Shown: positions 41,152-52,297, counted from the first letter of the stretch. The stretch is 64,000 nucleotides of DNA from Actinomycetota bacterium (GCA_018831265.1 JAHJCO010000060.1:37635-101634), one strand, 5' to 3'. Program-made: numbers and translations. Notes: generated by a model from the sequence alone, not told the origin.

Positions 41152-41839
41152 CGGGCTCCTCTCCGGCCATCTCCCAGGAAAGGCTGCTCCTGATCTTCTC
41201 CACCGTGGACTCGTCCGGCGCGAAGTCCTCCAGCGCCGGCAGGTCGTCCAGGCTCCTGAGCCCGAACCTCTCCAGGAAGCGGTTGGTGGTGGTGAAGAGC
41301 GCCGGGTAACCGGGGGGTCCCCCCCGACCGGCGACCCGCACCAGTCCGCGCTCCTCCAGCGTCCTCATCACGCCCTCGGACTGCACCCCTCGTATCTCGG
41401 CCACCACGGACCTGGACACCGGCTGCAGGTAGGCTACTATGGCGATCGTCTCCAGCGCCGCCCTCGTGAGCCTGGGGTTCACGGAAGAGCGTATCAGCCT
41501 GGATATGTAGACGGCGGCCTCAGGACAGGCGTAGAAGCCGAAGCCGCCCGCCACCTCGCGGAGCACAACGCCGCCTTCACGCCCCGAGTACTCCTCGGCG
41601 AGCCTGTTTATTATCTCCCGCACGGCTCCCGGGTCGAACCCGGTGATCTCCGAGACCAGCGGCGCGGACAGCGGTTCGGGGCTCACGAACAGCAGCGCCT
41701 CGACAACCGCTTTCTTGTCCACCCCCGTGTCCGGCGGCGCGGGCGGCAGCCCGGAGAGCAGGCCCGGCTCCGCGGGGTCCCCGTCCTGCCGCAGAGGGGC
41801 CGGGCCCTCCTGCAGCATATCGTCGTCCTCAGGCGGCAC
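41078..41839 (-). CDS. scpB: Segregation and condensation protein B
   Basis: ScpB is the kleisin-partner subunit of the SMC-ScpAB condensin. The 253-residue protein has the two winged-helix domains: VEALLFVSPEPLSAPLVSEI, NPRLTRAALETIAIVAYLQPVSR and IRGVQSEGVMRTLEERGLV followed by GYPALFTTTNRFLERFGL. The last 30 residues are Gly/Glu/Ser-rich and come from the stretch that overlaps rluB. It overlaps scpA by 11 nt. Confidence 0.95.
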   Translation of the reverse strand: MPPEDDDMLQEGPAPLRQDGDPAEPGLLSGLPPAPPDTGVDKKAVVEALLFVSPEPLSAPLVSEITGFDPGAVREIINRLAEEYSGREGGVVLREVAGGFGFYACPEAAVYISRLIRSSVNPRLTRAALETIAIVAYLQPVSRSVVAEIRGVQSEGVMRTLEERGLVRVAGRGGPPGYPALFTTTNRFLERFGLRSLDDLPALEDFAPDESTVEKIRSSLSWEMAGEEPDGERSPAAGSEGAGGGGNSLPEGG

Positions 41840-42572
41840 TGCCGGTCTCCTCCTCCCTGCTCCTGATCTCGATGTCTCCGAACAGCCGCTTCTGCTTGAG
41901 GGTCACCTCGCCCCTCTTGCACAACTCGAGGATCGCCAGGAAGGTGGCGATGACCTCTATCTTCGAGCCGCAGGAAGCCACGATCTCGGAGAACATGGCC
42001 TGTCCACCTTTCGCCAGGAGGCCGCGTATCACCTCCAGGCGCTCCCGCACGGACACCCTGATCGGCGCGATGTAGGAAGTGTCGACCTTCGCCCGCGCGC
42101 TCTGGAGCAACATCTCCACCATGGTCGAGGCCAGCTCGGATGCAACCACGCCCTCGAAGGGGTCCGGGTACAGGGACGCGTAGTCTTCCTCCAGCTCCCT
42201 CGACCTCGGCAGGTACCACCCGTGCTCGGCGTACCTGTCGCCCAGGACCTCCGCGACGCCGGCGAACTGCCTGTACTCGATCAGCTTCTCCAGCAGGAAC
42301 TCCCGGGCCCGCTCGGGCTCCTCGGCACCTTCCAGGTCCTCGGTGGGAGGTATCAGGGCTCGAGCCTTGATCAGCAGGAGCGTCGCGGCGATGAGCAGGA
42401 ACTCGGTGGCGGTGTCCAGGTCCAGCTGGGTCATTGCCTCCATGTGCTCCAGGAAGCTCTGTGTGATGACAGCGATCGGGATCTCGCTGATCTCCAACTC
42501 CTGCTTCATTATGAGCTGGAGCAGCAGGTCGAACGGGCCCTCGAAGACCTCTATCTTGACCTGGAAAGCCAC
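41829..42572 (-). CDS. scpA: Segregation and condensation protein A
   Basis: ScpA is the kleisin that closes the SMC ring. The 247 residues begin MAFQVKIEVFEGPFDLLLQL, the family signature, and include EFLLIAATLLLIKARALIPP and a C-terminal winged helix with EVIATFLAILELCKRGEV and LKQKRLFGDIEI. It lies 13 nt after trpS and overlaps scpB, a conserved arrangement. Confidence 0.96.
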   Translation of the reverse strand: MAFQVKIEVFEGPFDLLLQLIMKQELEISEIPIAVITQSFLEHMEAMTQLDLDTATEFLLIAATLLLIKARALIPPTEDLEGAEEPERAREFLLEKLIEYRQFAGVAEVLGDRYAEHGWYLPRSRELEEDYASLYPDPFEGVVASELASTMVEMLLQSARAKVDTSYIAPIRVSVRERLEVIRGLLAKGGQAMFSEIVASCGSKIEVIATFLAILELCKRGEVTLKQKRLFGDIEIRSREEETGSAA

Positions 42573-42585
42573 CGGCGTCTCCTAG

Positions 42586-43572
42586 CTAGAGGGCTCCGAT
42601 CCCGATCGCTTCACGCGCGCGCTCGAGGGTCCCCGCCGCGATCGGTCCGGCCGCCTCCGCGCCCCGCCGTAGCACGTCCTCCACCAGGCCGTGCTTCGCG
42701 GCAAGCTCGACCCTTCTCTCGCGGAACGGGGCGAGGTCGGACGCGATGAGCCCTGAGAGCCTGTCCTTGCAGTCGGTGCAGCCGATGTCGGCCGCGCGGC
42801 ACTCGGCGGCGACCCGCTCTATCTCATCCGGCATGTAGACGTCGTAGATGCTGAACACGGTGCAGACCTCGGGGTGCCCCTTGTCCTCGCGCCGCCTGCG
42901 CGCCGGGTCGGTTATCATGCGCCTGACCTTCTTGCGGATGACCTCGGGCTCGTCCTCCAGCAGTATCGCGTTGTCGTAGCTCTTGGACATCTTGCGGGCG
43001 TCCGTCCCGGGTATGCGCGGCGCCTTGCTCAGTATCGGCTGGGGCTCGGGGAATGTGGGGCCGTAGAGCGAGTTGAAGGAGCGCGCTATCTCGCGGGTGA
43101 GCTCCAGGTGGGGAAGCTGGTCCTCACCCACAGGGACCAGCTCCGCGTCCACGATGAGGATATCGGCCGCCATCAACACCGGGTACCCGAGGAACCCGTA
43201 GGTGTTGACCACCCGCGCGTCCAGCTCGCGGAGCTGCTCCTTGTAGGTCGGGCAGCGCTCCAGCTCGCCCAGGGTCATTATCATCCCGAAGTAGAGGACC
43301 AGCTCGGGGATGCTCGCTATGTCGGACTGCCGGTATATCGTGCAGCGCTCGGGGTCCAGCCCCGCGGCGAGCCAGTCCAGCACCATCTCCCGCGTGTACT
43401 CACCCAGCTTCGAGGTGTCGCGGTACACCGTGGTCAGCGCGTGCCAGTCGGCCACGAAGAAGAAGCACTCGTTGGTCTCCTGCAGCGCGATCATGTTCTT
43501 CAGATTGCCGTGGTAGTGGCCGAGGTGGAGCCTCCCGCTCGGCCTGTATCCGCTTACGACCCTGTCCTTCAA
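42586..43572 (-). CDS. trpS: Tryptophanyl-tRNA synthetase
   Basis: TrpS charges tRNA-Trp. The 328-residue class I synthetase has RPSGRLHLGHYHGNLK (HIGH-type motif), the DWHALTT segment, GYPVLMAADIL, VGEDQLPHLELTREIA, and KMSKSYDNAI (KMSKS). The length is normal for bacteria. It sits between the M50 protease and scpA. No attenuator with Trp codons was found in front of this gene, unlike trpB2. Confidence 0.97.
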   Translation of the reverse strand: MKDRVVSGYRPSGRLHLGHYHGNLKNMIALQETNECFFFVADWHALTTVYRDTSKLGEYTREMVLDWLAAGLDPERCTIYRQSDIASIPELVLYFGMIMTLGELERCPTYKEQLRELDARVVNTYGFLGYPVLMAADILIVDAELVPVGEDQLPHLELTREIARSFNSLYGPTFPEPQPILSKAPRIPGTDARKMSKSYDNAILLEDEPEVIRKKVRRMITDPARRRREDKGHPEVCTVFSIYDVYMPDEIERVAAECRAADIGCTDCKDRLSGLIASDLAPFRERRVELAAKHGLVEDVLRRGAEAAGPIAAGTLERAREAIGIGAL

Positions 43573-43599
43573 GCAAACCTCCCGTCAGCCCGGCTTCCG

Positions 43600-44310
43600 C
43601 TAGAGCAGGTAGCTGGTCAGCGGCCCGAAGATCGCCTGCTGCATCAGGCTGTAGAGCGGCTCGAACCAGGCGAAGATGTACCTGCCGAATACGAAGATCA
43701 AGATGAAGAAGACTATGAAACCATAGCGAGAGAACGAATCGTATACCTCCCTCGCGTGCGGTGGAAGAAAGAACTCGAGTATGTGCGACCCGTCCAGCGG
43801 CGGGACCGGGATCAGGTTGAACACCCCCAGGAAGATGTTGATTATCGCCACCATGTACAGCAGCAGGAAGAGATCGCCGAGCGCCGCGCTCCCCGACGTG
43901 GTCACGATCCTGCCCCCCGAGCTGACGCCGAACTGGATATTGGCGATGAGCCTCACCACCATCGCGACCACGGTCACGGCCGCCGCAAGCATGAAGTTCG
44001 TGGTCGGCCCCGCGAGTGCGACCAGCATCATGTCGCGCCGCGGCTTTTTCATGAGGTAGGGATTGACCGGTACCGGCTTGGCGTACCCGAAGGCGGGCCA
44101 GGCGCCCCTGCCGATCACGAGTATCGCTATCGGCAGGATCAGGGTGCCTATGGGGTCGATGTGTACTATGGGGTTCAGTGTCAGGCGGCCGGCGTTCCTG
44201 GCCGTGTGATCGCCCAGCCTGTCTGCTATCCGGGCGTGCATGTACTCGTGAAATATCGCTCCTATCCACAGACCTATGAGAAGAAATACGATGTTCTGCC
44301 AGTTCATCAA
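43600..44310 (-). CDS. Site-2 protease-like zinc membrane peptidase (M50)
   Basis: The 236-residue protein has several membrane helices. The zinc motif HEYMHAR lies in the first helix (near residue 24) and the third ligand in NLIPVPPLDGSHIL (near residue 166), matching the short M50 group found next to trpS and scpA in many Gram-positive bacteria. It cleaves substrates inside the membrane; the substrate here is unknown. It is 92 nt after xerD and 27 nt before trpS. Confidence 0.9.
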   Translation of the reverse strand: MMNWQNIVFLLIGLWIGAIFHEYMHARIADRLGDHTARNAGRLTLNPIVHIDPIGTLILPIAILVIGRGAWPAFGYAKPVPVNPYLMKKPRRDMMLVALAGPTTNFMLAAAVTVVAMVVRLIANIQFGVSSGGRIVTTSGSAALGDLFLLLYMVAIINIFLGVFNLIPVPPLDGSHILEFFLPPHAREVYDSFSRYGFIVFFILIFVFGRYIFAWFEPLYSLMQQAIFGPLTSYLL

Positions 44311-44402
44311 TTACGCCAGTCCGTCAGCACCGCCCGGTTATCCAGCCATTCTATTGGTCGCCTCATCCTTAGACAAGAAACCCTGCTGACCTTCCGCGCC
44401 TT

Positions 44403-45341
44403 CTACCGGGCGCGGGGGTGCGCACGGAGGTAGACCGAGCGCAGGTGGTCGCGGGTGACCTCTGTGTAGATCTGGGTTGTCGCCACGCTGGCGTGCCCGA
44501 GCAAGTCCTGCACGACCAGCAGGCCAGCCCCTCCCTCCAGCATGTGCGTCGCGAAGGTGTGCCGCAGCGCGTGCGGGGTGGTCACCCCGGCCACCCCGGC
44601 GTCCTCAGCGTGGCCCTTGACCACCTTCCAGCAGCCCTGGCGGGTGAGCCTGCCCCCACGGAAGTTGACCACCAGCGCGTGGGAGCGACTGCCACGCGTC
44701 AGCTCACCCCGCGAGTGCCTCAGGTACTCCCCGGCGGCGTCCCAGGCCCTGCTCCCGAACGGGATCACCCGCCACTTGCCGCCCTTGCCCCTCACCGTGA
44801 CCAGGCGCTCCTCCATGTCCAGGTCGCCAACGTCCAGGCCGCACAGCTCGGAGATGCGCATCCCGGTCGCGTACAGCATCTCGATGATAAAACGGTCCCT
44901 GATCCCCAGGGTGGTCGCGCCGTCCGGTGAGTCCAGGAGCCTGGCCACCTGCTCGCGCGTAAGCGCCCGGGGCAGTCGGGAAGGCAATCTGGGTGACTCT
45001 ACGCCCCCGCTCGGGTCCTGATCGACGTACTTCTCGGTCACCAGGAAACGGTGGTACGCCCGTACCGCGGAAAGGGACTGCGCCACCGAGCGGGGGGAAA
45101 GCCCGAACCCCTCGGGGTTGGAAAGGGCCGCCGAGAAGGCGGCGACGTCGTCGGAGGAGACGTCCGCCGGCTGTGAGATCCCTCGTATTTCGAGGAACTC
45201 CAGGTAGCGCACCAGGGCCCTTCGGTACGCGGCGAGGGTATGGGGCGAAACCCCTTTTTCGACCTGGATGTACTCGAGGAACTCCCGGGCACCCCCCAGC
45301 AGGGGACTCTCGTCCTCTTCGGCCGTATCCTCCAGCCTCAA
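44403..45341 (-). CDS. xerD: Tyrosine recombinase XerD
   Basis: XerD works with XerC at the dif site to resolve chromosome dimers. I place the start at the TTG at 45341, overlapping the nudF stop (TTGA) with GGGGGAG 5 nt upstream, giving 312 residues. The upstream open frame is antiparallel noise over nudF. Catalytic residues: Arg in ATGMRISELCGL, Lys in GKGGKWR, His-Arg in PHALRHTFATHML, His in LGHASVATTQIYTEV and the nucleophile Tyr in that segment. The location after nudF in the steA-pyrG neighbourhood is the usual actinobacterial one, so this is the housekeeping gene and not a mobile-element integrase. Confidence 0.94.
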   Translation of the reverse strand: MRLEDTAEEDESPLLGGAREFLEYIQVEKGVSPHTLAAYRRALVRYLEFLEIRGISQPADVSSDDVAAFSAALSNPEGFGLSPRSVAQSLSAVRAYHRFLVTEKYVDQDPSGGVESPRLPSRLPRALTREQVARLLDSPDGATTLGIRDRFIIEMLYATGMRISELCGLDVGDLDMEERLVTVRGKGGKWRVIPFGSRAWDAAGEYLRHSRGELTRGSRSHALVVNFRGGRLTRQGCWKVVKGHAEDAGVAGVTTPHALRHTFATHMLEGGAGLLVVQDLLGHASVATTQIYTEVTRDHLRSVYLRAHPRAR

Positions 45342-45913
45342 AAGGGCTCCCCCTCGAACTGGCGGGCCTCGCCGGCCAGGTACAGGCGCGTCATGGTGAG
45401 ACCGATGATGCTCTTGGCGTCCCTTATGACCCCCGAGGCTATAAGGTCGGCCGCGTCTTCTATGTGCACCGGCGCCTGCTCGAGGAACTCGTCCTCCTCC
45501 GCGCGTGCATGCGCGGAGGAAAGCCCTGTCGCCAGGTACAGGTAGAAGCGCTCGTCCGAGTATCCGGGCGAGTTGTAGAACTCGGCCAGCTCCACCATGC
45601 GCTCCGCCTTCCTGCCGACCTCCTCGGCCAGCTCGCGGACCGCGCACTCCAGCGGGGTCTCCCCGCGGTCGAGCTTGCCCGCGGGGATCTCCAGCAGCAC
45701 GCCCCGCACCGCGTGCCGGTACTGGCGCAGCATGAGGACGGTCCCGTCCTCCAGCAGGGGGACCATCCCCACCGCCCCGGGGTGCGCGACCCTCTCCCAG
45801 CTCGCCGTCCGGCCGTCGGGCAACCGCACCTGCTCGGTGAACACCTTTATCACGCGACCGTCGAACGCCTGCTCGCTTCCCAGCACCTCGTGGTCGCCTA
45901 TGTCATACGACAT
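45338..45913 (-). CDS. ADP-ribose pyrophosphatase-type Nudix hydrolase
   Basis: The 191-residue protein carries a complete Nudix box (GKLDRGETPLECAVRELAEE plus VG) and the preceding RQYRHAVRGVLLEIPAG segment, as in NudF/ADP-ribose pyrophosphatases. Homologues hydrolyse ADP-ribose to AMP and ribose-5-phosphate. The ATG at 45913 overlaps the stop of the DUF3866 gene, and the stop overlaps the xerD start. In Mycobacterium tuberculosis the same order (pyrG-nudix-xerD) is seen. Confidence 0.92.
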   Translation of the reverse strand: MSYDIGDHEVLGSEQAFDGRVIKVFTEQVRLPDGRTASWERVAHPGAVGMVPLLEDGTVLMLRQYRHAVRGVLLEIPAGKLDRGETPLECAVRELAEEVGRKAERMVELAEFYNSPGYSDERFYLYLATGLSSAHARAEEDEFLEQAPVHIEDAADLIASGVIRDAKSIIGLTMTRLYLAGEARQFEGEPF

Positions 45914-46980
45914 CAGTACCCGCCTTCCGCGGCGAGGATGCCCGCCGCCCCGGCCGCCATGAAGTACTCCGGCTCGAGGTCCGGACCCCGGCCCATCACC
46001 GTCGCCGGGAACCCGCACTCTTCGATCAGCCGGAGCACCGCGCTCGCATCGACCCGCCGGATGTCGTGCTTCTCATCCGCGCCAGCGGCGCGCAGGTCGT
46101 CCATGACCTGGTCCATCCTGCCGGGTTCCATCTCCGGCACCCCGACGACCGCCCGAACCAGGGTGGCGGTCCCCAGGACCATGGCTGTGTGGTGGCTCAG
46201 CCCCCGGTGTCGCTCCCTCTCGTCGGCGAAGGTCATCCTGGGCACGGCCACCGGCGACCCTCCCATCGAACCACAGGCATTCAGGACCACGGCCTGCTCC
46301 AGGCCGCTGAACCCGACGGTCGATCCCGTGCCCGCGATGCCGGGCCCCATCACGGCCACTACCGCATCCGCACCGAGCCTCTCCCTGGCACCGAGAAGCG
46401 CGCCGAAGACGGTCACGGCCTCTAGGTCCCCGCCGAACGCCTGGCCGCAGGTGATGACCCCCTGCAGGTATTCACCGTCCGTCAGGAACCTCACGGTGTT
46501 GCTCAGCGCGGCGGGAAGCGCCCCCCCGTCGGTCATGACGTAGACCAGCCGCCCGTCCGGCCTGGCCCGGCGGTAGGCGAGCGCGACGGGCAACAGCTGG
46601 CTGTGCAGCTCCCCGGCGACGACGGGCATCCCGGCAAGTGCACGAGAGGGATCCTCGATCTCGCCCAGGGTCTCCTCGACCGCCTCGACGTTCAGCTGCA
46701 GGGGGGTGTATCGAAGCTTCATGACGTGGCCCGGACCCCCGGTGTCCAGCTCGCCTCGCTCCAGGTTCCAGAGCACGTAGTGGTACCCTCCGGAGCCCAG
46801 CCCGAGCCCGATCGCGGTGGTGTTCACTACCACGCGGTCGCCCGTCGACACCTCACCGACGAGCCCCGTCAGGACGATCCCCCTGGCCTCCCCGCCGTCC
46901 TCGAACCTGAGACCGGCCTCCAGCGCCCCCGGCCCCCATCGCGTTACCTGCGTCACGCGAGCGGTCCCGTACGTGCTCAT
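45913..46980 (-). CDS. DUF3866 family protein, function unknown
   Basis: The 355-residue protein is soluble and matches the DUF3866 pattern: GLGLGSGGYHYVLWNL, HVMKLRYTPLQLNV, and a central part with YVMTDGGALPAALS and CGQAFGGDLEAV, then GMGPGIAGT-like VMGPGIAGTGS and LSHHTAMVLG. The family occurs in Actinobacteria and Firmicutes without a known function. The ATG at 46980 overlaps the stop of the peptidase gene (ATGA), and its own stop overlaps nudF, so it is tightly coupled. Confidence 0.85.
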   Translation of the reverse strand: MSTYGTARVTQVTRWGPGALEAGLRFEDGGEARGIVLTGLVGEVSTGDRVVVNTTAIGLGLGSGGYHYVLWNLERGELDTGGPGHVMKLRYTPLQLNVEAVEETLGEIEDPSRALAGMPVVAGELHSQLLPVALAYRRARPDGRLVYVMTDGGALPAALSNTVRFLTDGEYLQGVITCGQAFGGDLEAVTVFGALLGARERLGADAVVAVMGPGIAGTGSTVGFSGLEQAVVLNACGSMGGSPVAVPRMTFADERERHRGLSHHTAMVLGTATLVRAVVGVPEMEPGRMDQVMDDLRAAGADEKHDIRRVDASAVLRLIEECGFPATVMGRGPDLEPEYFMAAGAAGILAAEGGY

Positions 46981-48127
46981 CACCCGGCCTCCGCCTCGGA
47001 CGCCGACAGCACCGCCAGCGAGCAGATCACCCTCGCGCACGCCTCGAGGTCGGACTTGAGGATGTATTCCTCCTTGCTGTGAGCGTTGGCCAGGCCTATG
47101 CACATGCAGGCGGCGGGGATGCCGGCCCGGTTGAAGACGTTGGCATCGCTCCCACCCCCACTCGAGGTCGCATGGGGCTCGATACCGCACTCCCGCATCG
47201 CTGCGGAAAGGAACCGGACCGGCGTCGAAGAGGTGTCCAGCCTGAAACCCTCGAACGAGCGCTCGACCTCGATCTCCAGCCCGCAGCCCGACTCCTCGGC
47301 GGCGCGCTCGAACGCAAGCACCATGGCGTCGCGCTCGGAGCGAAGCCTCCCCTCGTCTTGGGCGCGGACCTCCGCCTGGACCGTCACAAGGTCGGGCACG
47401 ATGTTCACCGCCTCACCGCCCCGTACCACCCCGACGTTGGCCGTGGTCCTCTCGTCCAGCCTCCCCAGGCTCAGCGTGGAGATCGCCTTCGCGGCGCAGG
47501 CGATGGCGTTCACGCCCTTCTCGGGCTCGATACCCGCGTGGGCGCCCCTGCCCCTGACGGTGAAGGTTATCTGCTCCTGCCCGGGAGCCTCCACCACGAT
47601 GCCTCCCACCGGCCCGCTGCCGTCGAGCACGACGGCCCACTCGCCGTCCACCAGCGACATGTCCATGTTCTTCGACCCAACCAGCCCGATCTCTTCCTGC
47701 ACGGTGAAGACCAGCTCTAGCGATCGGTGCGGAAGCCCGGCGGAAAGCAGCCACTCCGCGCATATCATGAGCACCGCGAGTCCCGCCTTGCAGTCGGCGC
47801 CGAGCACCGTCTCGCCCAGGCTCGTGAACCTGTCACCCATGTCCAGCGGGAACACCCCCCTGCTGGGCACCACGGAGTCCATGTGCGCATTGAGGATTAC
47901 GGGAGGGAGCGGGGAGAACGCGCCCGCGGGGACTCTTACCACCAGGTTACCGCACTCGCCGCCCGTGGCCGCCGCGCCTGCGTCCTCGTGCACGGTGAGC
48001 CCGGCGCGCGAGAAGAACTCCTTCAGGAACGCGCACATCTTCCCCTCGGAGCGCGGCTCGCTGTCGATACGGACGAGCTCCTGGAAGAGCGAGAAGAGTC
48101 TCTCGGGTCGGGGCCCGCCGGCGGCGG

Positions 48128-48131
<4 letters not shown>
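46980..48131 (-). CDS. M20-family metallopeptidase (PepT-like)
   Basis: A 383-residue zinc peptidase of the M20 group. Metal-site motifs: NAHMDSVVP (His/Asp), [12 protein letters not shown] (bridging Asp), [11 protein letters not shown] (catalytic Glu and a ligand Glu) and a C-terminal NAHSKEEYI. The dimerisation domain lies between residues about 185 and 295 ([18 protein letters not shown]). It resembles PepT/tripeptidase-like proteins rather than acyl-lysine hydrolases; substrate not certain. The ATG overlaps the pyrG stop. Confidence 0.87.
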
Positions 48132-49798
<1,667 letters not shown>

Positions 49799-49825
49799 TA
49801 CATACCTCCGGATCGAGACTTGCCT

Positions 49826-50770
49826 CTAATCACTATTATTGGCCTCCCGCGCGCCGTCTCCTTTCGGGTTCCCCAGATAGTGGCCGTTCCCGCCCTGTCT
49901 TTCCGGCCTGCCGAGCCCATCCAGCCATCTAAGCACTCGGTTCGACTCTATCACCCTGCTGAAGGAGACCGCCTCCGACAGCACGTTCAGGCCGATGAGA
50001 GCCACCAGGGCACCCACCTTCCACCATGTCCCCGCGCCGGTCGCGATCCCCAGCCCCACGGCCGCGCCCATCACGTTGCTGCCGGCATCACCGAGCATGA
50101 AGCGCTCCGAGAGGTCCCCCGGAAAGAGAACCAGGGTGATCGCTGCAACCGCCAGCAGGTAGGGCATCACATAGCGTGGCTCGGTGAAGTTCAGGGCGAT
50201 GACCCCGGCTATCGCCGGGAGAAACACCTTGATGGCCCTGCCCGGACGCAGGTCGAGCAGGTTGAAGAGGTTGGCCGAAAGGGCTATCACCGCGGCGCTC
50301 AGGAGCAGCATCCAGAAATCGGGCCTGGCGGTCGCGCTAACCGCGGCGGCCAGCAGGAAACCGCCCGCCGCCTTCAGCATACCGGTGGTGAGCCGTCCGT
50401 GGAAGAGCTCGGAGAAGTGGCCGGCGAAACCCCTGGCGCCCCGGTCCCCCAGCACATCGTCCAGGAGCCCCAGCAGGCAGAACCCCGAGACCAGCAGGAG
50501 CATCCGGAAGGCGAAGTCCAGCGGCACCAGGCTGGGATGCGCCCCCGGCATCACCGAGACCGGGAAGAGGTTGTAGTAGATGACCGCGACGAAGAAGACG
50601 AGCAGGTATGCCGGGAAGAAGACAATCCCCGCGGCCGTGGGCACCTCGATGTCGCGGTAGTTACGGCGCAGCAGCGCGGGGTGGGCGAGCACTGGCCGCA
50701 GACCGAGCAGCGCGAGCGTCCCGGCCACCCCCCCGATCAGGAATAACGCGACCGGTGCTATGGCGGACAT
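49826..50770 (-). CDS. Membrane glycosyltransferase family 4 (MraY/WecA-like)
   Basis: A polytopic membrane protein of 314 residues with about ten hydrophobic segments. Motifs of the polyprenyl-phosphate sugar-1-phosphate transferases are visible: LLGLLDDVLGDRG (Asp-Asp), SANLFNLLDLRPGRA (Asn-x2-Asn-Leu-x-Asp) and MLGDAGSNVMGAAVG. It should transfer a sugar phosphate to undecaprenyl phosphate, but the exact sugar is unknown. It differs from classical MraY in context: no mur genes nearby. The ATG at 50770 has a G-rich ribosome site and overlaps the GT2 gene by 13 nt. Confidence 0.87.
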   Translation of the reverse strand: MSAIAPVALFLIGGVAGTLALLGLRPVLAHPALLRRNYRDIEVPTAAGIVFFPAYLLVFFVAVIYYNLFPVSVMPGAHPSLVPLDFAFRMLLLVSGFCLLGLLDDVLGDRGARGFAGHFSELFHGRLTTGMLKAAGGFLLAAAVSATARPDFWMLLLSAAVIALSANLFNLLDLRPGRAIKVFLPAIAGVIALNFTEPRYVMPYLLAVAAITLVLFPGDLSERFMLGDAGSNVMGAAVGLGIATGAGTWWKVGALVALIGLNVLSEAVSFSRVIESNRVLRWLDGLGRPERQGGNGHYLGNPKGDGAREANNSD

Positions 50771-51456
50771 GATTTCCCCCCCGGGATCCTGGTTGCGATG
50801 GCGACAAGCACATCGAAAAACTGGCGCCCCCGGTGCACGAATCCCGCGAGGTCCCGTCCGGTCTCCCTGTGCGACATCGAGGTCTCTACCTCCACCACCC
50901 CGAACCCGGCCCTCAGCGCGTCGATGGTCATGGCGACCTCCATGCCGAACCCGGGGGCGAACGGGGCGCACGCCTCGTAGACCTCCCGGGTCAAACACCG
51001 CTGGCCAGAGATCGGTGAGCGCATGCTCCTTCCGGTGAGCCGCCGTATGGCCCAGGCGGCGAGCCCCTTGACCAGGCCGAAGCCGCCCTTGCGCGACGCG
51101 CGGCCGAAGGCGGCGATGACCAGGTCGGCTTCCCCCTCCAGCACCGGCTCGATGAGCTTCCCGGCCTCCAGCGCGTGCTCCGCCAGGTCCCCATCAACCA
51201 GCAGGAGGACCTCGAATGGCAGGTCGCAGAGCGCTCTTGCGAGCGAGCGCCCCTTGCCCAGGTTCGAACCGTTGACCAGTACCCTGGCGCCCGCCTCGCG
51301 GGCGTTGCGCGCCGTGCCGTCGGGCGAGGCGTCGTCGACGACCACCACCTCGGCGACCTGCGTCAGCGAGAGCAGGGAGCGCACGGTCGTCTCAATCTCC
51401 CCCTCCTCGGAGAAGGAGGGGACGACCGCCAGGACGCCCGGCACCTCAGATACCAC
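50758..51456 (-). CDS. Glycosyltransferase family 2
   Basis: The 232-residue protein is a GT-A type enzyme: VLAVVPSFSEEGEIETTV at the start, VVVDDASPDGTARNA (nucleotide-sugar binding), LLVDGDLAEHALEA (Asp-x-Asp-like) and ISGQRCLTREVYE. Compare polyprenyl-phosphate mannose/glucose synthases: the same length and organisation, but no C-terminal membrane helix. It overlaps the GT4 gene by 13 nt and the MctB-like gene by 11 nt, so these three envelope-related genes are translated together. Confidence 0.87.
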   Translation of the reverse strand: MVSEVPGVLAVVPSFSEEGEIETTVRSLLSLTQVAEVVVVDDASPDGTARNAREAGARVLVNGSNLGKGRSLARALCDLPFEVLLLVDGDLAEHALEAGKLIEPVLEGEADLVIAAFGRASRKGGFGLVKGLAAWAIRRLTGRSMRSPISGQRCLTREVYEACAPFAPGFGMEVAMTIDALRAGFGVVEVETSMSHRETGRDLAGFVHRGRQFFDVLVAIATRIPGGKSCPP

Positions 51457-52297
51457 CGTACTCCGGTATCATGCGGGTAGCGGACTTGCCGCTTCCGTAA
51501 TTCCCGGACCGCCCGTTGAACACCATCACCAGCGCGACCTGGCCGGGGGCGTCGTCTATCGGGTCAACCGTCGAGATCCCGGTCTTCTTGTAGGCGACCA
51601 TGACGGACTCGGCCGTCTCCGACCCCCCTACCCCCACCAGCGGCAGCGCGGCGGCGATGAAGGTCCTTATCAGTGGGATGTCGTTCTGGTCCAGCTTGGT
51701 GGTCTCGATGCTGCCCAGCAGCGCGGCCCCGGTCACGGGCCCGGTGATCGCTCCGCGGACCTGTATGACGCCCGTCTCCTGAAGGGTGTCCAGTATTCCC
51801 AGGTTGGACGCGACCAGCATCTGGTTCACCACCTCGGCATATACACGTTCTTTCAGCTGCTGGGGGTTGGCCCCCGCCATCTGGAAGAGTGTGGCAAGGC
51901 TGTCGGTGACCTCGGGCTTCGAGTACTGGGCCGAGCCCGCGAAGAGCACCGTGGCGGGCACCGAGGCACCCGCGCTCATGAGCCCTTCGTTGATGCTTGC
52001 CAGCGCCTTTTCCTCCGGGTCGGTCCGTGCCACTATGACGTACGAGCGTTCCGCCAGGGCTCCCGTGACCAGGTACGGCTTCGCCTCCAGGGCGAACTCC
52101 TGGTAGGCGTTCAGTTGCTCGTTGAGAGTGACGTTCTTCTCCTTGATCTCCTCGAAGGTCTGCTTCAGTGATTTGATCTCCGCCCTCTGCTCGCCGACCA
52201 GGCCGCGCTCGACAAGGGTCGTGCCCAGGAGGATCCCGATACCCAGCGCCAGGAACACGGCCACAAGCGATATGACGTGGTATCTCATGTCGAGCAT
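51446..52297 (-). CDS. MctB/SteB-like envelope protein (copper transporter family PF11382)
   Basis: The 283-residue protein starts MLDMRYHVISLVAVFLALGI, a single N-terminal membrane anchor with the family signature, followed by a coiled-coil of about 45 residues (EQRAEIKSLKQTFEEIKEKN) and an extracytoplasmic alpha/beta domain. The Mycobacterium member MctB (Rv1698) was linked to copper export. The Streptomyces and Corynebacterium homologue next to SteA (SteB) acts with SteA in cell division. Context here (after steA, before pyrG) is the conserved one. Confidence 0.88.
   Translation of the reverse strand: MLDMRYHVISLVAVFLALGIGILLGTTLVERGLVGEQRAEIKSLKQTFEEIKEKNVTLNEQLNAYQEFALEAKPYLVTGALAERSYVIVARTDPEEKALASINEGLMSAGASVPATVLFAGSAQYSKPEVTDSLATLFQMAGANPQQLKERVYAEVVNQMLVASNLGILDTLQETGVIQVRGAITGPVTGAALLGSIETTKLDQNDIPLIRTFIAAALPLVGVGGSETAESVMVAYKKTGISTVDPIDDAPGQVALVMVFNGRSGNYGSGKSATRMIPEYGGI

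Noticed and set aside
44403..45341. Integrase of the element at the tRNA-Leu site
   Set aside because: The recombinase is the housekeeping XerD by its position after nudF in the conserved cluster, and is 12 kb from the candidate att sites.
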